Source: Bog-532 sp963833835 (GTDB lineage: Bacteria; Actinomycetota; Actinomycetes; Streptosporangiales; Streptosporangiaceae). From it: 64,000 bases of DNA. This document shows positions 57,114 through 64,000 of this stretch, piece after piece. A program made the position numbers and the translations under genes. How positions within the stretch are numbered: the stretch's first letter is position 1; each line of letters begins with the position of its first letter. The DNA is taken from NCBI GenBank assembly GCA_963833835.1, contig CAWHZI010000015.1, positions 62,001-126,000 on the forward strand. The letters run 5' to 3'. Under the pieces are notes generated by a model. That model ran no database searches and had not been told where the DNA came from. It worked only from the letters and a program-made list of their open reading frames with translations.

Positions 57114-58603
57114 TGGGCGCCCCCCTGCCGAATGCGCCAACGGGGGCGTGCGCGGCGCTGATCCCGGTTCTGGAGGGGATCTGCGGGGCCGAGCATGTGA
57201 TCTCCGAGCCGCGGGAGCTGCGGACCTACGAGTGCGACGGGCTGACCGCGCACCGGACCGCACCCGCCCTGGTCGTGCTGCCGGAACGGGCCGAGCAGGT
57301 GGCCGCGGTGGTGCGGGCGTGCGCCGAGGCGGGAGTGCCGTTCGTGGCCCGCGGGTCGGGTACCGGGCTGTCCGGCGGCGCGCTGCCGCGCAGCGACGGC
57401 GTGCTCGTCGTCACCTCGCGGATGCGGCGGGTGCTGGAGGTGGACCCGCTGTCCCGCCGGGCCATCGTGGAGCCGGGCGTGACCAACCTGGCCGTGAGCA
57501 AGGCAGTGGAGCCGTACGGCTTCTTCTACGCCCCGGATCCGTCGAGCCAGGTGGTCTGCTCGGTGGGCGGCAACGTGGCCGAGAACTCCGGCGGCGCCCA
57601 CTGCCTCAAGCACGGGTTCACCGTGCACCACGTGACCGGCCTGGAGATCGTCACCCCGGACGGTGAGCTGACCTGGCTGGGCGACGGTACCGGCGTCTCC
57701 CCCGGCTACGACCTGATGGGCGCGTTCACCGGGTCCGAGGGCACGCTCGGCATCGCGACCAAGGTCGTGGTCAAGCTGACCCCGCTGCCGGAGATGGTGA
57801 CCACGCTGCTGGCCGCGTTCGACAGCACCAGCCAGGGCGGCACCGCGGTGTCGTCGATCATCGGGGCCGGCATCGTCCCGGCCGCGATCGAGATGATGGA
57901 CGCGCTGGCCATCGAGGCGGCCGAGGCCGCCGTGCACTGCAACTACCCGGCCGGCGCCGGTGCGGTCCTGATCGTCGAGCTGGACGGCCCCGAGGCCGAG
58001 GCCGAGGCGGAGACCTCGGCCGTGCGCGAGCTGTGCGAGCAGGCCGGGGCGGGTGAGATCAGGTACGCCGACGACCCGGCCGACCGGGCCCGGATCTGGG
58101 CCGGCCGCAAGTCCGCGTTCGCCGCGGTGGGCCGGATCAGCCCGGCCTACATCGTGCAGGACGGGGTGGTGCCACGTACCGCACTGTCCGGCATCCTGGC
58201 CAAGATCGCCGAGCTGTCCGGCCGCCGCGAGGGGGTCCGGGTGGCCAACGTATTCCACGCCGGCGACGGGAACCTGCACCCGCTGGTGCTGTTCGACGAC
58301 CGGATCGACGGCGCAGGCGAGGCGGCCGAAGAGGTGTCCGGCGCGATCCTCGACCTGTGCATCGAGGCGGGCGGCTCGATCACCGGCGAGCACGGCGTGG
58401 GCGTGGACAAGTCCAAGTACATGACGAAGATGTTCGGCGAGGACGACCTGGACACCATGCAGTTCCTGCGGTGCGCGTTCAACCCGCGCAACCTGTGTAA
58501 CCCGGGCAAGGTGTTCCCCACCCCGCGGCTGTGCGGTGAGGTGCCGGGGGTCCGCCACGCGCCGCACCCGGCCGTGGCTGCGGGTGAGATGGACCAGTTC
58601 TGA
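57113..58603 (+). CDS. glcD: Glycolate oxidase FAD-linked subunit GlcD
   Basis: This 496-residue FAD-binding type 4 (VAO/PCMH) dehydrogenase has the FAD domain LVVLPERAEQVAAVVRACAEAGVPFVARGSGTGLSGGALP and SVGGNVAENSGGAHCLKHG. GYDLMGAFTGSEGTLGI is conserved. The C-terminal substrate domain ends GSITGEHGVGVDKSKYMTKMF and RCAFNPRNLCNPGKVFP. These are diagnostic of GlcD. It oxidises glycolate to glyoxylate with GlcE and the iron-sulfur subunit GlcF. The ATG overlaps the aceB stop by one base. The length is normal, with a short C-terminal tail. Confidence 0.95.
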   Translation: MGAPLPNAPTGACAALIPVLEGICGAEHVISEPRELRTYECDGLTAHRTAPALVVLPERAEQVAAVVRACAEAGVPFVARGSGTGLSGGALPRSDGVLVVTSRMRRVLEVDPLSRRAIVEPGVTNLAVSKAVEPYGFFYAPDPSSQVVCSVGGNVAENSGGAHCLKHGFTVHHVTGLEIVTPDGELTWLGDGTGVSPGYDLMGAFTGSEGTLGIATKVVVKLTPLPEMVTTLLAAFDSTSQGGTAVSSIIGAGIVPAAIEMMDALAIEAAEAAVHCNYPAGAGAVLIVELDGPEAEAEAETSAVRELCEQAGAGEIRYADDPADRARIWAGRKSAFAAVGRISPAYIVQDGVVPRTALSGILAKIAELSGRREGVRVANVFHAGDGNLHPLVLFDDRIDGAGEAAEEVSGAILDLCIEAGGSITGEHGVGVDKSKYMTKMFGEDDLDTMQFLRCAFNPRNLCNPGKVFPTPRLCGEVPGVRHAPHPAVAAGEMDQF

Positions 58604-59916
58604 TGGCGGGCGAGGCGGAGATCGCGGTGGCGCTGGCCGGGACCGGCGCGCAGGTCCGCCCGGCCAGGCCACCCGACAGCGTCGGCGGCGTGCAGCCCAG
58701 CTGTGTGGCCACCCCGACGACGCTGGACCAGGCGGCCGGGGTGGTGCAGGCGGCCGCGGGCCTGGACCTGGCCGTGGTGCCGCGCGGCAGCGGCCGGACG
58801 ATCTCCTGGGGGTTGCCCCCGGCCCGGTGTGACGTCATCGCGGACATGGCCGGGATGGACCGGATCCTGGAGTACGCGGCCGGTGACCTGGTGGTCCGGG
58901 TCGAGGCCGGGGTGCGGCTGGGTCAGCTGGCCGAGGTGCTGGCGGACAAGGGCCAGCGGCTGGCGCTGGACGGGCCGCCCGCGGACACCGTGGGCGGGGT
59001 GGTGGCCAGGAACGCGGCCGGGCCGCTGCGGCTGCGCTACGGGCTGCCGCGCGACCTGCTGATCGGCCTGACGATCGTGCGGGCGGACGGGCACGTGGCC
59101 CGGGCCGGCGGCAAGGTGGTCAAGAACGTGGCCGGCTACGACCTGGGCAAGCTGTTCGCCGGTTCACACGGGACGCTGGGGCTGATCGTGGAGGCGACGT
59201 TCCGGCTGCACCCGGTGCCGGAGCTGAGCGCGTACGTGACCGAGGAGTACGCCGCCAGCGCCGAGGCGGCCGAGGCGGCGCTGGCCGCGGCGGCCTCGCA
59301 GCTGCAGCCGTCGGCAGTGGAGCTGGAGCGGCCCCGGCCTGGCGGCCCGATCCGGGTGGCCACCCTGCTGGAGGGCACACCGTCCGGGGTCAGCGCGCGG
59401 GCCGAGCGGATGCGCACGGCGCTGGGCCGCGGCGCGCAGTCCACCCTGGCCATGCCGGACTGGTGGGGCCGGATCGGCGAGGCCCCGCCGGCTGGTGCGA
59501 GGGGGCCAGGTATGGCGGTGGGCGGGACGCTGGTGCGGGTGGCCTTCTGGGCCGCGGAACTGCGCCCGGTGCTGGACGCGATCGACACCGTGGCCACCAG
59601 CACCGGGGTGGCCGCGGCGGTGAGCGGCTCGGCCGGGGCCGGCGTGCTGTACGCACTGCTGCCCGCGGACTCCGATCCGGAGCAGGTCGCGGTGTTCGTG
59701 CGGGCGCTGCGGGCGGCCACCGGCCATGGTGCCAGTGGACCGGGCGCCGACGGGCCGGCCCGGGGCAGCGTGGTCGTGCTGACCGCGCCCGCCGCGGTGC
59801 GGGATCAGGTCGACCTGTGGGGGCCGGTCCCGTCGCTGGGGCTGATGCGGGCAGTCAAGCAGCAGTTCGATCCGCGGGACCTGATGTCCCCCGGACGCGG
59901 GCCGGGAGGAATCTGA
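58603..59916 (+). CDS. glcE: Glycolate oxidase FAD-binding subunit GlcE
   Basis: The 437-residue GlcE-like FAD-binding protein of the oxidase complex has its FAD-binding core in DLAVVPRGSGRTISWGLPPARCDVIADMAGMDRILEYAAGDLVVRVEAGVRLGQLAEVLADKGQRLALDGPP. NAAGPLRLRYGLPRDLLIGLTIVRADG, KVVKNVAGYDLGKLFAGSHGTLGLIVEATFRLHPVP and the terminal PSLGLMRAVKQQFDPRDLMSPGR also match GlcE. Its ATG overlaps the glcD stop (TGATG), and glcF begins right after its own stop. Mild expansion of Ala/Gly stretches is seen. The function depends on a complete GlcDEF complex. Confidence 0.93.
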   Translation: MAGEAEIAVALAGTGAQVRPARPPDSVGGVQPSCVATPTTLDQAAGVVQAAAGLDLAVVPRGSGRTISWGLPPARCDVIADMAGMDRILEYAAGDLVVRVEAGVRLGQLAEVLADKGQRLALDGPPADTVGGVVARNAAGPLRLRYGLPRDLLIGLTIVRADGHVARAGGKVVKNVAGYDLGKLFAGSHGTLGLIVEATFRLHPVPELSAYVTEEYAASAEAAEAALAAAASQLQPSAVELERPRPGGPIRVATLLEGTPSGVSARAERMRTALGRGAQSTLAMPDWWGRIGEAPPAGARGPGMAVGGTLVRVAFWAAELRPVLDAIDTVATSTGVAAAVSGSAGAGVLYALLPADSDPEQVAVFVRALRAATGHGASGPGADGPARGSVVVLTAPAAVRDQVDLWGPVPSLGLMRAVKQQFDPRDLMSPGRGPGGI

Positions 59917-61384
59917 GTGGACGAGAGCGAGCTGCGCGACCTGGCCGGAGACTGCGTGCACTGCGGGTTCTGCCTGCCGGCCTGCCCGACGTACTCGCTG
60001 TGGGGCGAGGAGATGGATTCCCCCCGCGGCCGGATCCACCTGGTGACCCAGGTGCTGGACGGCGAGGAGCTGAGTACCGCGGCGGCCGAGCACTTCGACC
60101 GCTGCCTGGGCTGTATGGCCTGCATGACCGCCTGCCCGTCCGGCGTCCAGTACGACCGGCTGATCGAGGCGGCCTGGGCCTGGACCGATGACCCCGAGCA
60201 CGCGCCACCGGTGCAGCCGGAAGCCCACCTGCACGAGGTGGCCGGGGCCGATGGGCCTGATGAGGCGCCTGAGACAGGTGAGGCTGGGCCTGGCGGCGTT
60301 CGCGAGGCGAGTGGGGCTGGCGCGGCGGGCGGGGCTCCGGCGGGCGGGGTGCCGGTGGGGGGCGGGCGGCACCGGCCGTTCCCGGACCGCGCCGCGCGCG
60401 CGGCGATCTTCGCGGTGTTCCCGTACCCGCGGCGGCTGCGCGCGCTGACTGGGCCCCTGCGAGCGCTGCAGCGCACCGGGCTGGACCGGCTGGTGGCCCG
60501 GAGCGGGCTGCCGGCCAAGGTGTCCCCCACCCTGGGGGCGGCCATCAACCTGGCCCCCCAGCCGGGCCCGCCGATGCCGAAGGGCCGGCTGACCGGAACG
60601 GGTCACGGCCCGCGGCGAGCGGCGGGCCGTGGTCGGCATGCTCACCGGCTGCGTGCAGTCGGTGTTCTTCCCCCGCGTCAACCTGGCCACCGCCCGGGTG
60701 CTGGCGGCCGAGGGCTGCGACGTGGTCATCCCCCGCGAGCAGGCCTGCTGCGGAGCGCTGTCGCTGCACTCGGGCCGGGCCGGGGAGGCGGCGGACTTCG
60801 CCCGGGCGGCCATCGAGACGTTCGAGCGGGCCGGCGTGGAAGCGATCGTGGTCAACTCGGCGGGCTGCGGTTCGGCCATGAAGGATTACGCCAAGCTGCT
60901 GGCCGACGACCCGGCCTGGGCCGGCCGGGCCGCGGAGCTGAGCGCCAAGGTCCGCGACTTCTCCGAGTTCCTGGCCGAACTGTACGAGCGGGCGGGCGGC
61001 CCGGTCGCGGTCCGGCATCCGGTGCCGGCCGTGGCCGCCTACCACGACGCCTGCCACCTGGCCCACGCGCAGCGGATTACCGCCGCGCCGCGCGAGCTGC
61101 TGCGCGGCATCCCCGAGCTGGAGCTGCGGGAGATCCCGGAGGCCGGGATGTGCTGCGGCTCGGCGGGCGTGTACAACCTGCTGCAGCCGGAGGCGGCGAG
61201 CGAGCTGGGCCAGCGGAAAGCCGATTCGGTGCTGACCACCGGGGCCCAGCTGCTGATTTCGGCCAACCCCGGCTGCTCGCTGCAGATCGCCTCGGCGCTG
61301 GCGGCCCAGGGTGAGACGATCGCCATCGCGCACACGGCGGAGATCCTGGACGCGTCGATCCGCGGCGCCGCGGTGCCCCTCTGA
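59917..61384 (+). pseudogene. glcF: Glycolate oxidase iron-sulfur subunit GlcF, frameshifted
   Basis: GTG at 59917 (GGGAGGA 7 nt upstream, directly after the glcE stop) starts a frame with two [4Fe-4S] motifs, CVHCGFCLPACP and CLGCMACMTACPSG. A long Gly/Ala-rich linker and PDRAARAAIFAVFPYPRRLRAL...GLPAKVSPTLGAAINLAPQPGPPMPKGRL follow. The rest of GlcF (VVGMLTGCVQSVFFPRVNLATARVLAAEGCDVVIPREQACCGALSLHSG and CHLAHAQRITAAPRELL...MCCGSAGVYN, the CCG heterodisulfide-like domains) is in another frame to 61384. The frames join if the A at 60592 is skipped (LPERVTARGERRAVVG). This is a single extra base. The complex would lose its electron-transfer subunit unless the shift is an assembly error. Confidence 0.85.
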
Positions 61385-61393
61385 CGGGCTGGG

Positions 61394-63649
61394 CTACCGG
61401 GCCGGGACCGGCCAGAGCGTGGGCTGCTCGCCGGTAGCGGTGGCGGTGAAACCGACCCCGGTGAGCGCGGTGCCGGCGGCGGCCAGCCCGCTGATCTGCT
61501 GCAGGCCGGGGCCGCTGAGGCCGGCGCCGTGCGGGGTCTGGGTCAGCCAGCCGTTACCGTTGGCCGACGTCCACACCTGCACGTCACGGTCACGGGCCGG
61601 GCCGTAGCTGCCGACCGCGGTGAAGCCGCCGGACATCGCGGTCACGGCGGTGACCGTGGCCGTGCTGGCTGCGGTGCCGTGCGCAGGGACGCCGGAGACG
61701 GTGAACGGCACCGGAGTCCAGGTCCGGCCGCCGTCGTGGGAGACCTCGGCCAGCGCGGTGGCCCGGCCGACCGGCCAGGTCTCCTGGCCGAAGGCGACCA
61801 CGGTGCGGCCGCTGGCCGCGACCTGGGTGAGCTGGGCCCGGGCGCCGGTGCCGGGGATCTTCAGCACGTGAGTGGTCCAGTGGCGGCCATCGGCCGAGGT
61901 CCACACGGCCGGGTCGATGCCCGCGGCGCCGACGGCTACGAAGCCGGCCGTGCCGCTGGCCACCCCGGCCAGCTGGCCCGGGCTGGGCATCCCGGCCGGG
62001 CCGGATCCGGTGCTGACGCGGGTCCAGGTCCGCAGGTCAGGCGAGAACCAGACGGCCGGGACGGTGCCCGAGCTGGCGGTGGCGCGGCCGACGACCACGT
62101 AGCCGCCAGCGCCCGCGGCCGCCTGGACGGCCACCGCGTGGGTCCGGGCCAGGACGCTGGACCGGACCGGCTGCCAGCTGCGGCCGTCGGCCGAGGACGC
62201 TGCGACCGGATAACTGGTGCCCCCGGCGACCGCTTCGCCGGTGGCCAGCCAGCCCGCTGGGCCGTGCACCACGCTGGTCAGCCGCTGGGTGCCGTTGACG
62301 GCGGGCGGGAGACCGGAGGCGGTGGCCCAGGTGCCAGGGGTGTTCTGGCCGGCGACGGTGGACCCCGACCAGAGCGCCAGCGTGCCGGCCTGCTCCCCCA
62401 CCACGACCCGCCGCTGGCCGTCGACCGCGACCGCGGTCACACCGGTCTGGGTGATCGCGGCGCCGGCCAGGCCGGTCACGCTGACGACCCGGGGGTCAGG
62501 ACCGGGCCCGGCCACGGCCAGGTAGGGCCGCCCGCCGGTCCGGGTGGTGGTGACGCCGGTGGCGATCAGCACGCCGTCGGCGGTGATCGCGACCCCGGTG
62601 GTCGTGCCCGGGGCCTGCCCGAACGAGGCGGCCTTCTTCCAGTGGGTGCCGTCGGTGCTGGTAAACCCGTACATCGCGCCCCGGGCGACCTGGCCGAGCA
62701 CCGAATACCCACCGGTGCCGCCGTTGACCGCGGTGATCTTCAGCCCGCTGGCCGAGGCCAGCGTGGTCACGTACCGCCAGCCGGAGCCGTTGGCTGAGGC
62801 GTACACGACCCCGCCCTGGCCCGAGTGCAGGGGCCGGACGGCGACGAAACCCCCGCCAGCCGCGGCCACGCCGGTCAGCCCGCGGGCCGCGCCCTGGCTG
62901 ACCGGCACCGACACGGTGCGCCAGGTTGCGCCGTCGTCGGAGCTCAGCCAGGTCATCGCGTTCCGTGGTCCCGCGGACTCATACCAGGGAGACATCTGCC
63001 CGGACAGCAGGATGTCCTGGCCGTGCGCGGCCGCCCCGGTGATGGTCACGATCGTCCCGTGGTGGACCGGCAGCCGGGCCTGGGCGGCGGTCTCGCGCAG
63101 CCAGTGCAGGCCGTCCGGCGACGTCCAGACGACCCCGGTGCCCTCGGCCGTGTTCTGGCCCGCGGCCAGGTACCCGGTGGCGGTCCGGATCAGCAGCTGC
63201 ACCTGGTCACCGGAGTCGGTGGGCGTGATGCCGGTGGTGCGGGCCAGCGTCCAGGACCGGCCGTCCGTACTGGTCCAGATGGCGTCCGGGCCGACCGCGA
63301 GCCAGCCCTGCGGCCCGGCCGTCACCAGCTGCGCCGGGTGCCCGGGGGCCGGGTCACCGCCGGCGGCCGCGCGGACCGGCGCGACCTGCCAGCTGCTCCC
63401 GGCGTCGGTGGAGACCAGGAACTGGGCCCGGGTGACGTCACCGCCGGCCTGGCGGCCGACCGCCACCACGGTGCCATCGGAGCTGGCCACCTGGGTCAGC
63501 GTCTGGAACACGCCCGGCCCGGCTTGAGCAGCAGCAGTGAACTGGCCGGTCTGGGCGGCGGGATAGGCACGCGGCCCTAGCCGGCCCGAGGTGACCCAGG
63601 CGTATCCTCCGCCCGCCACCGCCACGACCAGCACGATGGCCACGATCAC
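61394..63649 (-). CDS. Membrane-anchored Asp-box beta-propeller protein (main part of a split gene)
   Basis: This 751-codon frame opens directly in a TM helix (VIVAIVLVVAVAGGGYAWV) and continues with about eleven Asp-box-like repeats. Examples are STDAGSSW, STDGRSW, SPDGLHW, SSDDGATW, STDGTHW, SADGRSW, SADGRHW and SHDGGRTW. Such repeats form sialidase/BNR or Ycf48-like beta-propellers, usually binding or stabilising rather than catalytic. It would be exported, with the propeller outside. No catalytic sialidase residues are identifiable. The GTG at 63649 overlaps the stop of the upstream fragment (GTGA), so it could be translated by coupling. The real N-terminus is encoded in the fragment at 63646-63999, separated by a 17-bp duplication. 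Confidence 0.8.
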   Translation of the reverse strand: MIVAIVLVVAVAGGGYAWVTSGRLGPRAYPAAQTGQFTAAAQAGPGVFQTLTQVASSDGTVVAVGRQAGGDVTRAQFLVSTDAGSSWQVAPVRAAAGGDPAPGHPAQLVTAGPQGWLAVGPDAIWTSTDGRSWTLARTTGITPTDSGDQVQLLIRTATGYLAAGQNTAEGTGVVWTSPDGLHWLRETAAQARLPVHHGTIVTITGAAAHGQDILLSGQMSPWYESAGPRNAMTWLSSDDGATWRTVSVPVSQGAARGLTGVAAAGGGFVAVRPLHSGQGGVVYASANGSGWRYVTTLASASGLKITAVNGGTGGYSVLGQVARGAMYGFTSTDGTHWKKAASFGQAPGTTTGVAITADGVLIATGVTTTRTGGRPYLAVAGPGPDPRVVSVTGLAGAAITQTGVTAVAVDGQRRVVVGEQAGTLALWSGSTVAGQNTPGTWATASGLPPAVNGTQRLTSVVHGPAGWLATGEAVAGGTSYPVAASSADGRSWQPVRSSVLARTHAVAVQAAAGAGGYVVVGRATASSGTVPAVWFSPDLRTWTRVSTGSGPAGMPSPGQLAGVASGTAGFVAVGAAGIDPAVWTSADGRHWTTHVLKIPGTGARAQLTQVAASGRTVVAFGQETWPVGRATALAEVSHDGGRTWTPVPFTVSGVPAHGTAASTATVTAVTAMSGGFTAVGSYGPARDRDVQVWTSANGNGWLTQTPHGAGLSGPGLQQISGLAAAGTALTGVGFTATATGEQPTLWPVPAR

Positions 63650-63999
63650 CAGCCGCCGGCGGGCCCGGGGAGTCTGGGGAGCCCGGCGGCCCTGCTGGGC
63701 CGAAGCCGAAGCGGGAGACGGGGCCGACGCGGGAGCGGGGCCGACGCGGGAGCCGGAGCGCGCGCCGGGCGGGTCAGCGGGCCGGACCAGTCGGCACCGG
63801 CCGCCAGCCAGGCGGCCTGGGCCCGCTGCCAGACCGAGGCTCCGGCCAGGGTGCCGGCCGGGCTGCCTTCGGGGGTGAACCCGGGACCACCGGGGTGCCC
63901 CCGGCCGGCCAGCGGCTCGTCACCGGGGACGGGCTCCGGTATCGAGGGCAGCAGCAGATGGAGTCCCGGCGCCTCGTCGAGATCTGTCGTGCTCACCAT
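63646..63999 (-). CDS. Detached N-terminus of the beta-propeller protein gene
   Basis: A 117-codon frame starting at ATG 63999 (the gene may begin beyond the window) gives MVSTTDLDEAPGLHLLLPS, then WQRAQAAWLAAGADWSG and a Pro/Ala-rich linker. Past the tandem 17-bp repeat it becomes an artificial Arg/Pro/Leu-rich tail. With one repeat copy removed, the frame runs as ...APAPASAPSPASASAQQGRRAPQTP... into RARRRLVIVAIVLVV, the TM start of the downstream frame. The cytoplasmic tail of the intact protein would thus be about 105-110 residues. I regard it as the 5' part of one gene. Confidence 0.6.
   Translation of the reverse strand: MVSTTDLDEAPGLHLLLPSIPEPVPGDEPLAGRGHPGGPGFTPEGSPAGTLAGASVWQRAQAAWLAAGADWSGPLTRPARAPAPASAPLPRRPRLPLRLRPSRAAGLPRLPGPAGGW
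63720..63753. repeat. 17-bp tandem duplication that splits the beta-propeller gene
   Basis: GGGGCCGACGCGGGAGC occurs perfectly twice (63720-63736, 63737-63753), or GCTCCCGCGTCGGCCCC on the coding strand. Seventeen is not a multiple of three, and removing one copy merges the two minus-strand frames into one of about 862 codons. Confidence 0.95.
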
Positions 64000-64000
64000 C

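Overview
The window is a chromosomal segment of a high-GC Gram-positive bacterium, almost certainly an actinobacterium. The reasons are the GC-rich coding with G/C-ending codons, many GTG starts, coupled GTGA/TGATG gene junctions, F420/FMN-type FDOR proteins, HelD, DUF1707 and DUF3097 proteins, and the order sigma factor-dnaG-dgt-ppdK-glyS-recO/uppS-leuA-era-ybeY-phoH-dnaJ-hrcA-hemW-lepA-rpsT-holA. That order resembles streptomycete and streptosporangial chromosomes. The order within the phylum cannot be fixed from this sequence alone. I see no insertion sequence, prophage, CRISPR array or replication origin.

Layout. 1-5.6 kb is accessory metabolism: a partial dienelactone hydrolase, an aldo-keto reductase, a MarR regulator with an operator-like palindrome followed by an MFS drug exporter, an FDOR/cupin pair and a peptidoglycan-binding membrane protein. 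5.8-10.4 kb holds a leaderless FDOR gene, tRNA-Asn, a principal-type sigma factor and dnaG. 10.5-20 kb has HAD and Nudix hydrolases, an AbiEi/DUF559-like protein, dgt, ppdK, a frameshifted dehydrogenase and glyS. 19.6-27 kb has a secreted DUF1906 protein, uppS-recO, an oxidoreductase/isomerase pair and leuA with a leader peptide. 27-38 kb is GNAT, era, a deaminase-like protein, a CBS membrane protein, ybeY, phoH, HIT, a sigma factor with a membrane partner, rsmE-dnaJ-hrcA with a CIRCE site. 38-51 kb has DUF3097, DUF4870, a two-component system, hemW, a DUF1707 protein, lepA, a membrane protein, DinB, rpsT, holA and a HutI-like amidohydrolase. 51-64 kb has hflX, helD, the malate synthase-glcD-glcE-glcF operon and a membrane-anchored beta-propeller.

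Functional groupings. uppS/recO, era/deaminase-like/CBS/ybeY/phoH and rsmE/dnaJ/hrcA are tightly packed minus-strand operons for cell-wall lipid carrier synthesis, repair, ribosome maturation and heat shock. aceB-glcD-glcE-glcF would oxidise glycolate to glyoxylate and condense it with acetyl-CoA to malate, behind a promoter carrying a perfect palindrome.

The most interesting signals are regulatory or replicative. leuA has a 14-residue leader peptide with four consecutive Leu codons and a sequence complementary to the leuA Shine-Dalgarno. The beta-propeller gene is split by a 17-bp tandem duplication whose removal restores one frame. Tandem duplications lie across the stop codons of dnaG, a GNAT gene and a membrane protein gene. 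Fifteen-bp in-frame repeats occur in four unrelated proteins. Two further genes (a DUF1932-type dehydrogenase and glcF) carry single-base frameshifts that could be real or assembly errors.
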